A stretch of 45,351 nucleotides of DNA from Salinisphaera sp. G21_0. GTDB lineage: Bacteria; Pseudomonadota; Gammaproteobacteria; Pseudomonadales; Endozoicomonadaceae. The DNA is taken from NCBI RefSeq assembly GCF_017744115.1, contig NZ_JAGHQW010000047.1, positions 1 through 45,351 of the forward strand. The letters run 5' to 3'. The notes under the pieces are model-generated. The model searched no databases. It had not been told where the DNA came from and saw nothing but the letters and a program-made list of their open reading frames with translations. Shown here in pieces: positions 26,492 through 35,629 of this stretch. The stretch's first letter is position 1; each line of letters starts with the position of its first letter. The translations under genes and the position numbers were made by a program.

Positions 26492-26695
26492 TTAGGTGTT
26501 TTGAGTGACGACATACACCACAGATATAAGTATCAAAACAAATAGTGCGGTTCCGGCGATACCAGCGATGATGTAGTGCGCTGGCTTTCCCTGTTGGAAA
26601 TCCCTTTCCAGATTAGCCCTTTTCTGGACACCGAATGCAGCAGACAGCGCACTCAACACCACTGATTTAATGCCTGTCCCTTTTCTTTCTGACAT
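26492..26695 (-). CDS. DUF2970 small membrane protein
   Basis: A 67-residue protein of the DUF2970 family. It has the characteristic cytoplasmic part VLSALSAAFGVQKRANLERDFQQGKP and a single C-terminal helix (YIIAGIAGTALFVLILISVVYVV). The start is ATG 26695 (MSERKGTGIK), with an AGAGAG upstream; the open frame to 26731 is not supported. The family is common in beta- and gammaproteobacteria and has no known function. Confidence 0.85.
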   Translation of the reverse strand: MSERKGTGIKSVVLSALSAAFGVQKRANLERDFQQGKPAHYIIAGIAGTALFVLILISVVYVVTQNT

Positions 26696-26769
26696 CAGCC
26701 AACTCTCTTTATCAACTGTTAACATGACCATATTATGATCTTGTTATTTCAGTTGGCAAACAGGTAAGA

Positions 26770-28542
26770 CTAATTGAGGACGATAACCCTGATCCTGTAT
26801 TGGGTATCTCTGGCTGCAAAGTAACCGATCCAGCTATCTTTATCAGCGTCTGTCCATGATACCAGTTGATCAGCCAACATTTGGGTACCTCTGGCACCCA
26901 GGTCTTTGACATAGGGAAGTAACACATAAGCCATTGCACCGAGAACCAGGCCATTGGTTGCGGATGTCACTGCTCTTTGCAAGGCAATGTTCAAACCACC
27001 GGTAGTGTAGTAATTCAATACCCCATTCATGGCGTAATAGGTTGCTATCGGGATAATGGTTGCTGCTGCTACAGGTACTACATAGCCTCTGATGTTTTCG
27101 GGCAGAGGGATCAGTTGATATCCTGATGAAGTTATCGCCTCCGCCCGCTCACCAATAGAGGTTATCTGGTGCTGCAGATTGGCGATCAGGTTTAAATCCT
27201 CTGAACCTGAAAGGCTCAGGCGTTCATCCTGACCTGCAGGTATCATTTCATTTAACTGGTAAAAACGATACCCGATTTCCAGCAACCCGGCTCCTGATGC
27301 AAGGGCGTAAGCTGACGTCGCATCCCACCCCCTGCCTTTAAAGTACTTCATATAGCCATTGTGAATGGTGTATTGAATACTGGTCTTTATCGAGTTGTTA
27401 AAATCACCGGCAAGGTCAGGCAAATGGTCAAAGCCCAAGTCTCTTCGAATTAAAGACAGTGCATCTCCGGGAACGTTGTTAATCATATTGAGGCCATACC
27501 CGACCATCAGCATGGCGATACCGTCAATGGTTTCATCATTCAGGCTATGGAGCATGGGCCATTTCCCAAAGACCTGATGCAAACGACCTTCGTTATGCAG
27601 CGTCTTCAGTGAACTGCCAACAACGGAAGACATGCAGCTAAGCATTCGATTGGTGGGTGTTGTCCTCATGAAAAGTCTGAACGTTTCTATCTTGCTCGTC
27701 TCAATTACGTTTTTTTCAATTTTCCCGGTGTTGACTACCGCCGCTGCTGGTCTTTGTGGATCGCCGGTGACCTTTTCGCCATGATTTGTCAGTAATGAAT
27801 ATGCCGTAAAGCCTTCAACAAAATCCGAAGCGCACTGGGCAAAGAGAGAGTCAGTATCCGTAAACACCTGATTCTGGACAAGGTTCCTGATTGAATGAAT
27901 AACATCAAGACCCAGAAGTAAATAATTCCATCGTAAAAGGTTTTGCCAGAATGAGTGTGGCTGCCAGGTTACCATGTTCATGGCAATAATGGGGACCACC
28001 TGAGGAACAAATGCACCCACAGCGGCTACCCTGGAAAGGTTTTCTTCCTTCTCAAGTATGATTTTTACTTTTTTACCCACCATTTCATCCGTGGTATTCA
28101 GTGTCAGGTTAATGAAACGATCATTATTTGTTCGTTGGATTTTCCCATTTTCAACAACAGAAGTTTCCTGGTCGTGCCAGTACATTCTGTTTGACTCTGC
28201 GTCTCCTGAACTGAAAAAAGCATGCTTATGTTCTGATTGAAGTCGTATGGGTATTTTACCGTAAATTTGTTCTTTTAATATCTCGGTATCAATTTCCAGT
28301 TGAAGTGGTGTGTTGTCTTTTACTGTAATTTCCACAGAATTGTTATTGCCGGGAGATAGCTTCGAAATATTAACTGCAAAAGAATTAACCGGGAAAACTG
28401 AGAAGACAAAAAATATCAAAAAGCTTTTGCAGTTAAATAACTCAGGTATGAGTGACAGCAGGGGTGGGGGATAATAATCAGTCGTATCTGATTTAAATGT
28501 TTCAGGTTTTTTTCTGGATTTTAAGGATAATAGAAAAGCCAT
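26770..28542 (-). CDS. Exported protein of unrecognised family (paralogue A)
   Basis: A 590-residue protein I do not recognise. Residues 40-58 are a hydrophobic export signal (SFLIFFVFSVFPVNSFA), unusually far from the first Met, so the true start may be a later non-ATG codon. About residues 60-170 look like a beta-rich domain ending in RWNYLLLGLDVIHSIRNLV-type helices near 210. The middle contains MLVGYGLNMINNVPGDAL and FKGRGWDATSAYALASGAGLLEIGYR. Two hydrophobic segments occupy about 480-560. The C-terminus is SWIGYFAARDTQYRIRVIVLN. It is clearly homologous throughout to the next gene upstream (28757-30364). Both are relatively AT-rich. The function is unknown. Confidence 0.75.
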   Translation of the reverse strand: MAFLLSLKSRKKPETFKSDTTDYYPPPLLSLIPELFNCKSFLIFFVFSVFPVNSFAVNISKLSPGNNNSVEITVKDNTPLQLEIDTEILKEQIYGKIPIRLQSEHKHAFFSSGDAESNRMYWHDQETSVVENGKIQRTNNDRFINLTLNTTDEMVGKKVKIILEKEENLSRVAAVGAFVPQVVPIIAMNMVTWQPHSFWQNLLRWNYLLLGLDVIHSIRNLVQNQVFTDTDSLFAQCASDFVEGFTAYSLLTNHGEKVTGDPQRPAAAVVNTGKIEKNVIETSKIETFRLFMRTTPTNRMLSCMSSVVGSSLKTLHNEGRLHQVFGKWPMLHSLNDETIDGIAMLMVGYGLNMINNVPGDALSLIRRDLGFDHLPDLAGDFNNSIKTSIQYTIHNGYMKYFKGRGWDATSAYALASGAGLLEIGYRFYQLNEMIPAGQDERLSLSGSEDLNLIANLQHQITSIGERAEAITSSGYQLIPLPENIRGYVVPVAAATIIPIATYYAMNGVLNYYTTGGLNIALQRAVTSATNGLVLGAMAYVLLPYVKDLGARGTQMLADQLVSWTDADKDSWIGYFAARDTQYRIRVIVLN

Positions 28543-28756
28543 TATTTACCACCTAAGTAGACAGGCTTTCCTTTGCCACAGAAAAATCTGGAATAATATT
28601 GTTTAAAGTTGTTATCTCTGTTATGGAGACGAATTTTCAAATATTTTAAACGAATTTAAGATTTTTTTATCATAATTAATTGAGATACAAAATTTTTTTT
28701 TATTCCCTTTGTATTTCCATAAATGGGTTAATAAGAATTTATATCTATTATCAAAA

Positions 28757-30364
28757 TCAGTTTTTCAACTGCCGATCTTCAGTGACCACATCTATACGGT
28801 AACGAATCGTATCTGCCAGAAAATATTCTGACCAGCTTCCAGGCTCTGCCTCCATATATTGAAGAATTGGCTTTTGTACAGTGTTTGCTGCCCAAATACC
28901 ATACCTCTGAAGAACAGGTGACAATAAATGCGTGGCAGCACCAAGCACCATTCCTTCATAAGTGGCGTCAAATAGTTTAAACACCGGAGATGAGACATCA
29001 GATCCGGTGGTTAATTTAAATGCACCATAAATAACTGCAGGTATTGCGACACCCAGTGTCAGTAGTTGAAGTTCAGATAATTCCGGTAGGGCCAGGGCCT
29101 TATTAATCGATACTCCTATTGCTTCGGCCCGCTTGGTCAATGAATGAAGCTGATGAGTCTGGTCGCGGCCAGCCATCCCCTGTTGGGCATAAAGCCTCAA
29201 CAGGATTTCAATAACCCCGGCACCCGTGGCCATTGGCAGAGCGTAGTGCTCATTAAAATTATGAGCTTTGAGTTGGCCCTTAAAGAGATCTTCATACCCT
29301 GCATGAAGAGTATATTGGGTGGCTTTAACGATTGACCGGTCCAGTTCATTCTGTAACGAAAGATCCTCAATTGCATTAGAAAAACCAATGGTTTGCTTCA
29401 GTAACTTGAAGAAGTCTCCCGCCTCAAAGGCAAAGGTATTAAAGCCATATCCGACCATGATTTTTGCCAGGCCATTGATCGACTCTTTGTTCAGTCCCTG
29501 CAAATATTGCCACTCGTCACCAATGTGATTTTTCTGAATATCAAACAGTGTTGATGCCACTGTGTTTGAGATACAGTCCATCAGCCTCTTGAAGGGGGCG
29601 CTCATAACATATGCCCGGATGGTTTGGCTTTTGGTTCTGGAAGATGCCGAAGTTTCTCCATAATTGGCAGCTTCAAAAAGCAGGAACCCTTCAATGAAAT
29701 CTGCTGAACATTGCGTTGCCAGGGATTTATGGTTACTAAACGTTTGGCTCAGAACAAGGTTTCGAATCGATTTAACAATATCACCTCCCAATAGTTTATA
29801 ATTCCATCTCATCAGTGCTTCGTAGAAAATAACGGGCTTTGGACCGAATGTAACTTCATCCATGAAGATAACAGGAATCATTTGAGGAAAAAATGCAGCC
29901 AGTGCTGATAGCCTGGAAAGATCTTTCTCTTTTCTTATTCTGATTTTTATAATCTTGCCAAAATGGCTTGGGTCTGGTGTGAGTGTTATATAAACCAGCT
30001 CATCATTATTAACTCTTTTGTTACTTTCTTTTTTCAGTGCATTAATTTGGTCGTGCCATAATATCTGCTGTTCACCATTTTCAAATAGCAGACTTTCATT
30101 TTCCAAAATAAGTTGTACAGGAATGTTACCCTGAAGATCTTTCTCAAGACCTTTGGTATCAATGGCAATTGTGATTTCCTGCTGTTCTGAAGCTACTATT
30201 TCTAAATCAGAATTACTGTCTGGCGATAAAAGGTAAATTTCATTTTGATGGGATGCGCAAGCCAGTGAGGCGTTACACAATAAGAAAATCAAGGATAATA
30301 ACCCGGCAAATCGAAGGGTTTGGAAACTCTTGAAGCGGTCATTAGACACAATTATTCTTGGCAT
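28757..30364 (-). CDS. Exported protein of unrecognised family (paralogue B)
   Basis: A 535-residue protein with a signal peptide (LRFAGLLSLIFLLCNASLACA). It aligns end to end with paralogue A. Shared blocks include WHDQ, RxNND, LSRxxAxxAFxPQ, RWNYxLLG, SIRNLV, QCxxDFxEGF, KIMVGYG and ATGAGVIEI (A: ASGAGLLEI), plus the C-terminal SWxxYFxxxxxxYRIxV. ATG 30364 is preferred because AGGA lies 8 nt upstream; the frame is open to 30400. The conserved Cys in QCSADF may form a disulfide with another in MDCISNT, which also has a counterpart in A (SCMSSV). The pair may be exported to the periplasm or surface. The function is unknown. Confidence 0.75.
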   Translation of the reverse strand: MPRIIVSNDRFKSFQTLRFAGLLSLIFLLCNASLACASHQNEIYLLSPDSNSDLEIVASEQQEITIAIDTKGLEKDLQGNIPVQLILENESLLFENGEQQILWHDQINALKKESNKRVNNDELVYITLTPDPSHFGKIIKIRIRKEKDLSRLSALAAFFPQMIPVIFMDEVTFGPKPVIFYEALMRWNYKLLGGDIVKSIRNLVLSQTFSNHKSLATQCSADFIEGFLLFEAANYGETSASSRTKSQTIRAYVMSAPFKRLMDCISNTVASTLFDIQKNHIGDEWQYLQGLNKESINGLAKIMVGYGFNTFAFEAGDFFKLLKQTIGFSNAIEDLSLQNELDRSIVKATQYTLHAGYEDLFKGQLKAHNFNEHYALPMATGAGVIEILLRLYAQQGMAGRDQTHQLHSLTKRAEAIGVSINKALALPELSELQLLTLGVAIPAVIYGAFKLTTGSDVSSPVFKLFDATYEGMVLGAATHLLSPVLQRYGIWAANTVQKPILQYMEAEPGSWSEYFLADTIRYRIDVVTEDRQLKN

Positions 30365-30417
30365 ACCTACCATCCTGAATGGGAGGCATTCCCTTGCCAT
30401 TTCAATCTAAGGTTAAC

Positions 30418-30449
30418 TATTTCAGGCTAGCTACCGTTAGCCTGAAATA
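30418..30449. terminator. 12-bp perfect hairpin between antiporter gene and paralogue B
   Basis: TATTTCAGGCTA (30418-30429) pairs with TAGCCTGAAATA (30438-30449) over an 8-nt loop, 45 bp beyond the stop of the KefB/C-like gene. No long T run follows on the minus strand, so termination is likely but unproven; attenuation of paralogue B is an alternative. Confidence 0.5.
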
Positions 30450-30493
30450 ATCTGACGATTATAATTGGTGTTTGCTTATTATTAGGCAATAAA

Positions 30494-32461
30494 TTAGTGA
30501 AAAAGTTTCTCAATGTGAGAAATATCGCTATTGCTTCCGGTCAAAACCACAATATCACCGGCATTTAAAATCATTCCGACTTGTGGTTGCAGCACCATAT
30601 TATCTCGACGGACCTCGACAATTGAAACGTCGGTGCCTTTAAAGTCAAGAGACTCGATGGTTTTCTGATCTGCTGCACATTTTTTGCCCAGGGTAACGGC
30701 ATGGCGATAGGTTTTCTTATCATTCTCCAGCAAATAATCACTGATGCCCGGATAAAAGCCGTTGAGGATTTCATACCCTTTGGTTCTGGCTTCATGGACT
30801 CTTTGACGAACACGGATAGGGTTCATACCCAGCATCAACAGGGCATGCTTGACAATAACCAGGCTTGACTCGAGCACCTCTGGAATAACCACCGTTGCCC
30901 CGGCCTTTTTCAATGCGTCTGACTGACTGTCATCCCGCGTGCGAACAAGAACGGGAACCTCGGGCGATTTTTGTCGAACTGCCTGTAGGATTTTAAGCGC
31001 ATTTTCCGGGCGGTCGATACAGATAACCACCTGACTTGCCCGCTCCAGTCCAACGGCCATCAGCAGTTCTAACTTCCTGCAGTCACCAAAGAAGACCGGA
31101 TCACCGGCAAGACCCGCTTCATGTACATGAATAGGGTCATCATCAATGGCAACATAGGCTTTGTTTTCCTGGGTCAAAAAGCGGGCAATGGTCTGCCCGA
31201 CACGGCCATAACCACAGATCAGGGTATGGTGGTGTATATGGGCAGTTTGCTTGCGAACTTCCTCTTCTTTTATCCGATGAATACTCTGTTCGGATTTATC
31301 GAACTTGACCAGTTTAACGATGGCATTGCTGTTTCTGATCAGAAGCGGCGCAATGATCATCGATAAGATGGTAATCGCGAGTACAACGGAAGTCAGGTTG
31401 CCGCCACTCTCACCATATTGCGATGCCAGGGCAACCAGGGCGAAACAGAACTCGCCACCCTGGGCCAGGGACAGGCTGGTTCTGAGGGAGATATTTTTGC
31501 TCTCGGCAAAGGTTCTGGTCAGTGTGTAGATCACCAGAAACTTAAAGACAATCAATGCTACTGTACCCAGTAGAATCTCTTTCCAGAAAGTGACCAGCAC
31601 ATCCATATCCAGCATTAAGCCAACAGATACGAAAAACAGCCCGAGGAGCACATCCCGAAAGGGTTTGATATCGGCTTCAACCTGATGTTTGTAGTGGCTC
31701 TCACCCATCATCATGCCAGCCACAAAACCGCCCAGAGCCATGGATAAATCCATTGCATGTGAGAGCCAGGCGGCCATCAGGGCAATAACCAATGCCATAA
31801 GAACAAACAGTTCTTCACTCCTGGCCTTGGCAACCTCGTGAAAAATATGAGGGAGAACCCATTTGCCAATGGCCAGCATGATCACCACAAACACAACCCC
31901 TTCGGCAAAGGCAAACCCAAGGGAGGAGGCAATGGAGTCACTACCTCCACCGATCAGGGCGGGAATCATAATCAGAAAGACAACGGCGGCAATATCCTGA
32001 AATAGCAGGACACCGATGGCCAGCTGCCCTTGGCGGGAACGTATTTCGTTACTCTGGGTGAGTTCCTTGGAGACAATCGCGGTGGAGGAGAGCGCCAGTG
32101 CCGATGCACAGACAAAGGATGTGAGTAGGGCAAAATCAAAAGCGATCAGAATGCCAAAAATGCCGACTCCTGTCAGGAGTACCTGCAACCCACCCAGGCC
32201 AAATACCTCTTTTTTCATGGCCATAATGGTTTTCATGGAGAATTCCAGGCCTAAGGTAAAGAGCAGGAAAACCACCCCGATCTCGGCCAGCAGGGCAATA
32301 TCAAAGTCCTGCTGTATCAGTCCGGACGTTGTTGGTCCAAGAATGATGCCTACAAATAAATAACCCAGGCTTTCCGGCAGTTGGAATCGCTTGAAAAAGG
32401 CAATAGTGACGGCTGACAGAGCCAGAATAAGCATGAGTTGATTGAAAAATGTAAAGTCCAT
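30494..32461 (-). CDS. KefB/KefC-like CPA2 cation:proton antiporter with TrkA-N and TrkA-C domains
   Basis: A 655-residue antiporter. The membrane part (about 1-380) has PESLGYLFVGIILGP, VFLLFTLGLEFSMKTI, ASALALSSTAIVSKEL, GVLLFQDIAAVVFL and LSLAQGGEFCFALVALA. Residues 395-530 are a Rossmann TrkA-N (RCK) domain beginning HTLICGYGRVGQTIARFL with FGDCRKLELLMAVG. Residues 560-655 form a TrkA-C ligand domain. The order matches KefB/C, which release K+ in exchange for H+ under electrophile stress, but the C-terminal TrkA-C is typical of a different CPA2 subgroup. Cation and control ligand are therefore open. The start is ATG 32461. Confidence 0.92.
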   Translation of the reverse strand: MDFTFFNQLMLILALSAVTIAFFKRFQLPESLGYLFVGIILGPTTSGLIQQDFDIALLAEIGVVFLLFTLGLEFSMKTIMAMKKEVFGLGGLQVLLTGVGIFGILIAFDFALLTSFVCASALALSSTAIVSKELTQSNEIRSRQGQLAIGVLLFQDIAAVVFLIMIPALIGGGSDSIASSLGFAFAEGVVFVVIMLAIGKWVLPHIFHEVAKARSEELFVLMALVIALMAAWLSHAMDLSMALGGFVAGMMMGESHYKHQVEADIKPFRDVLLGLFFVSVGLMLDMDVLVTFWKEILLGTVALIVFKFLVIYTLTRTFAESKNISLRTSLSLAQGGEFCFALVALASQYGESGGNLTSVVLAITILSMIIAPLLIRNSNAIVKLVKFDKSEQSIHRIKEEEVRKQTAHIHHHTLICGYGRVGQTIARFLTQENKAYVAIDDDPIHVHEAGLAGDPVFFGDCRKLELLMAVGLERASQVVICIDRPENALKILQAVRQKSPEVPVLVRTRDDSQSDALKKAGATVVIPEVLESSLVIVKHALLMLGMNPIRVRQRVHEARTKGYEILNGFYPGISDYLLENDKKTYRHAVTLGKKCAADQKTIESLDFKGTDVSIVEVRRDNMVLQPQVGMILNAGDIVVLTGSNSDISHIEKLFH

Positions 32462-32598
32462 GGGATCGCCAGCTGAATTTATTAATGCCCAGAGAGAGTA
32501 TAAGCAAAAACATCGTATTGTAGTTATATCTACGTAATCTTTACTAACTCTACGGTTATATTATCGCTATGATAGACACCCTTTTTAGGGAATAGTTT

Positions 32599-32847
32599 AT
32601 GATTCAACTGACTTTATATACCACTTCCGGATGTCACCTGTGTGAACAAGCTGAACAAATGCTCAATTTTCTGCAAAAGCAGCAGGTTTGCCGATGGGCA
32701 GCTGTAGAGATCAGTGAGGATGATCGTCTGGTTGATCTTTATGGTGTCCGGATTCCGGTCATCGCGTCAGCAGAGGGCAGGGAACTTGGCTGGCCATTTA
32801 CCCTTGAGGCGTTGAATCAGTGGCTGATCCCCCCCGTTTCAGGATAG
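32599..32847 (+). CDS. Glutaredoxin-like protein (DUF836)
   Basis: An 82-residue thioredoxin-fold protein. The redox motif is TSGCHLCEQAEQML (CxxC), followed by the YGVRIPVIAS cis-Pro segment and EGRELGWPFTLEALNQWL. This pattern fits the DUF836/glutaredoxin 2-like family. The role is probably thiol exchange; the partner is unknown. It lies 17-125 bp ahead of the FieF-like gene depending on that gene's true start, in the same direction, so they may be cotranscribed. Confidence 0.88.
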   Translation: MIQLTLYTTSGCHLCEQAEQMLNFLQKQQVCRWAAVEISEDDRLVDLYGVRIPVIASAEGRELGWPFTLEALNQWLIPPVSG

Positions 32848-32885
32848 GATAACAACATCGACGGTTGTTAATTGGCAGGGATCGC

Positions 32886-33857
32886 ATGATTAACTACGCT
32901 CTGGCTCAAAGACGAGAATCGCGTGCAAGGATGGCATCGTCCGGGCTTAATAACAGTAACACTGGAAAGAACGTGTCTGACGACAAAAACCGCCTCCTCA
33001 AATTGGCAACCTACGCCTCGGTTGCAACGGCAAGCCTGCTGATCATTGCCAAACTCATTGCCTGGTTTATGACCGGTTCCATGAGCCTGCTGGCTACCTT
33101 GCTGGATTCCACCATGGATATTCTGGCCTCCCTGATCACATTATTTGCCGTCAGAATTGCCATTGCGCCAGCGGATGAAGATCATCAATTTGGCCATGGG
33201 AAGGCTGAGCAGCTTGCCGTATTGGCTCAGTCAGCCTTCATTGGTGGTTCGGCCATTGTTCTGGTGCTTAACACGCTAGACCGGATAACTGGTGAGGATG
33301 TGGTGCTGGATAATGAAAGTGCCGGTATTATGGTGATGATCTTTTCCATCATTGCCACACTGATTCTGTTATCCATACAGCGGTATGTCATCCGAAAAAC
33401 CAACTCAGCGGCTATAAAATCGGACTCACTGCATTACCAGGTAGATCTTTTGACCAATATTGCGGTGCTGGCTGCACTGATTGGTACCAGCTATGGCTAT
33501 TACCAGATAGATAATGTGCTTGCCCTGCTGATTGGTGGTTATATGTTGTTCAGTGTCAGGAGTCTTGCCTGGGAATCCATCGAGCAGTTGATGGACAAGG
33601 CTCTGCCTGAAGAAGAACTTCAGGAAATTGAGAAACGGGCCCTCTCGGTTGACGGTGTTCTGGGTATTCATGACGTCAAAACCCGGATGTCAGGCTCAAC
33701 CCCGTTTATTCAGATGCATCTGGATCTTGAGCCGCATACGCCGCTGATCTATGCCCATGAACTGGGGGTTCAGGCCAAGCGGGCAGTGCTTGACTACCTG
33801 CCCGAAGCGGATGTTATCGTCCATCTTGACCCTGACGGTCATGATGAGGAGCCGTGA
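32886..33857 (+). CDS. fieF: FieF-like cation diffusion facilitator (Fe/Zn exporter)
   Basis: A CDF antiporter that would export divalent metal, mainly Zn or Fe, in exchange for H+. Helix 2 carries SLLATLLDSTMDILASL and the FGHGKAEQLAVLAQ motif with the transport-site Asp/His. Helix 5 carries SDSLHYQVDLLTNIAVL. The C-terminal cytoplasmic domain (about 220-320) has DKALPEEELQEI and the metal-linked HDVKTRMSG and DVIVHLDPDGHDEE. Three starts are possible: TTG 32865, ATG 32886 (AGGGA upstream) and GTG 32973, which aligns best with E. coli FieF. It ends inside tatD, with which it converges by 44 bp. Confidence 0.9.
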   Translation: MINYALAQRRESRARMASSGLNNSNTGKNVSDDKNRLLKLATYASVATASLLIIAKLIAWFMTGSMSLLATLLDSTMDILASLITLFAVRIAIAPADEDHQFGHGKAEQLAVLAQSAFIGGSAIVLVLNTLDRITGEDVVLDNESAGIMVMIFSIIATLILLSIQRYVIRKTNSAAIKSDSLHYQVDLLTNIAVLAALIGTSYGYYQIDNVLALLIGGYMLFSVRSLAWESIEQLMDKALPEEELQEIEKRALSVDGVLGIHDVKTRMSGSTPFIQMHLDLEPHTPLIYAHELGVQAKRAVLDYLPEADVIVHLDPDGHDEEP

Positions 33858-34644
33858 GATTAAAGAATTCCAGTGATGTTGCCCTGGTTTGCCGGGCAAC
33901 CTGTTCCGGGGATAGCCCGGTGTGTGTAGCGATCATTTGCACAACCTCAAAGAGAAAGGCCGGTTCATTTCTCCGGTTTTTCGGTTTTTTTGCCAATGAT
34001 CTTGGCAGTAGCCACGGTGAATCGGTTTCCACCATCAATCGGTTTGCAGGAATATCCTTCATCAGCGGGTGGAGATGGGTTCCCCGTCGTTCATCACAGA
34101 TCCATCCGGTAATACCGATATGACAGTCCAGGTCCAGGTACCGATACAGGGCGGTTTTATCGGCAGTGAAACAATGCACAACCAGCTTGTTGACCTGATC
34201 CCGGTAGTTTTTAATGATATCTGCAAAGCGTTCTGAAGCATCCCGCTCATGGCAAAACAGTGGCAGGCCAGACTCAATAGCAAGCTCCAACTGACGCTCG
34301 AATACTTTCTCCTGAACAGGCCGAGGGGAAAAGTCACGGTTAAAATCCAAACCGGTTTCGCCAACGGCCACCACCTCTGGTTCACTGAATAAGGCTTTCA
34401 ACTCTTTAAAGGTCCGGGTATTGGCATCTTTCGCTCCGTGCGGATGGATACCGGCAGTACAAAAGCAGTGTTCCGAATATTTTCTGGCCAGCCCCAGTAC
34501 CTTCTGTGACTCTGTCAAAGAAGTACCGGTGAGGATCATGGTAGTAACGCCGTGCTCAACCGCACGACTGACAACTTCATCACGATCCTGGTCAAAAGCC
34601 TTATCACTGAGGTTAACGCCTATATCCACCAGCTGCTGTGTCAT
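33814..34644 (-). CDS. tatD: TatD-family metal-dependent 3'-5' deoxyribonuclease
   Basis: A 276-residue TIM-barrel nuclease. The metal and catalytic residues lie in AGIHPHGAKD, VVAVGETGLDFNRDFSP, PLFCHERDASERF, VVHCFTADKT, GITGWICDERRGTHL and MVETDSPWLLPRSL, matching E. coli TatD closely. It digests DNA with exonuclease activity and is linked to repair of oxidised DNA. The gene begins at ATG 34644 and ends at 33814, overlapping the opposite-strand metal exporter by 44 bp. No terminator separates these convergent genes. Confidence 0.95.
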   Translation of the reverse strand: MTQQLVDIGVNLSDKAFDQDRDEVVSRAVEHGVTTMILTGTSLTESQKVLGLARKYSEHCFCTAGIHPHGAKDANTRTFKELKALFSEPEVVAVGETGLDFNRDFSPRPVQEKVFERQLELAIESGLPLFCHERDASERFADIIKNYRDQVNKLVVHCFTADKTALYRYLDLDCHIGITGWICDERRGTHLHPLMKDIPANRLMVETDSPWLLPRSLAKKPKNRRNEPAFLFEVVQMIATHTGLSPEQVARQTRATSLEFFNLTAPHHDRQGQDGR

Positions 34645-34786
34645 TGAGAATCCTGTTATAACCCGTATGTTTGCCGGATATTTTGCTGCTCATTCTTCTT
34701 ATAAACAAGGTTCTCATCAACAGGCAATAGCCGTATCCTTAGGCGCTAATATTTTCAGGCTAAAAAATTTACAGGAGCAATGGCGG

Positions 34787-35584
34787 ATGCAAGTCACCGG
34801 GCTGGCTATCTATCCAATCAAATCAACCAGGGGAATACCCCTGGAAAGCGCCCATGTCACCCGAAGAGGTTTTGAGCATGATCGCCGCTGGCTGTTGACG
34901 GATGAACATGGCAAGTTTATCACTCAGCGGCAATATCCAGCCCTGGCAACCGTGGTCACATCCATTGTTGATGGGGGATTACTGATTACCCGGCCAGCGG
35001 GCGAGAACCTCTATGTAGCGATACCGGAAGAGGGGGCTTACTCTGCCACAGTAACGGTCTGGAAAGACGATTGTCAGGCACTGGATGCCGGGGATGCTGC
35101 TGCCCAGTGGTTCAGTGATTTCCTGGCTATAAAATGCAGGCTGTTTTATCAACCGGAACAATCAATCAGACCAATCGATGCCAGATACTCCCGGCCAGAG
35201 GATCACACCAGTTTTGCCGATGGTTTCCCTTTCCTGCTCACCAATGAAGCATCTCTGGCTGATTTGAATCAACGCCTGACTGATGCAGTGCCGATGTCCC
35301 GCTTCCGGCCCAATATTGTCATCAGTGGTCAACAGCCCTATGAAGAAGACACCTGGTCAGTGATCAGGGTAGGAGAGATCACATTTCGGGTAGCCAAGCC
35401 CTGTTCACGGTGTGTGATGACCACAGTCAATCCTGAAACCGGGCAGAAAGAGGGGAGTGAACCGCTGTTTACGCTGGCTCAATATCGTCGGACGGAAAGG
35501 GGGGTTATCTTTGGCCAGAACCTTATTCCGGACCGGGAAGGCATTATCCGGATAGGCGATAAGGTTACGATTTTGGAATATTGA
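34787..35584 (+). CDS. MOSC domain protein (YcbX-like)
   Basis: A 265-residue protein with an N-terminal MOSC_N beta-barrel (QVTGLAIYPIKSTRGIPLESAHVTRRGFEHDRRWLL) and a C-terminal MOSC domain. SRFRPNIVISG and the conserved Cys in AKPCSRCVMTTVNPETGQKEGSEP are visible. These proteins bind molybdenum cofactor and E. coli YcbX reduces N-hydroxylated base analogues. The ferredoxin domain of full-length YcbX (about 369 residues) is absent, so electrons would come from another protein. The start is ATG 34787, with GGAG 9 nt upstream; the frame is open another 122 codons opposite tatD, which is coincidental. Confidence 0.9.
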   Translation: MQVTGLAIYPIKSTRGIPLESAHVTRRGFEHDRRWLLTDEHGKFITQRQYPALATVVTSIVDGGLLITRPAGENLYVAIPEEGAYSATVTVWKDDCQALDAGDAAAQWFSDFLAIKCRLFYQPEQSIRPIDARYSRPEDHTSFADGFPFLLTNEASLADLNQRLTDAVPMSRFRPNIVISGQQPYEEDTWSVIRVGEITFRVAKPCSRCVMTTVNPETGQKEGSEPLFTLAQYRRTERGVIFGQNLIPDREGIIRIGDKVTILEY

Positions 35585-35589
35585 GTTAT

Positions 35590-35627
35590 TCAGGCAATAG
35601 GACATGCTATTGCCTGATGTCGTTTTT
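35590..35627. terminator. Rho-independent terminator between MOSC gene and mazF
   Basis: A perfect 11-bp stem TCAGGCAATAG (35590-35600) with CTATTGCCTGA (35607-35617) lies on a 6-nt loop. TGTCGTTTTT follows on the plus strand. It ends the MOSC transcript and could also serve the convergent toxin operon. Confidence 0.8.
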
Positions 35628-35629
35628 CG

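Noticed and set aside
34421-34786. 122-codon N-terminal extension of the MOSC protein
   Set aside because: The extension runs opposite tatD, lacks domain resemblance, and a good ribosome site with ATG exists at 34787 where the MOSC_N domain begins.
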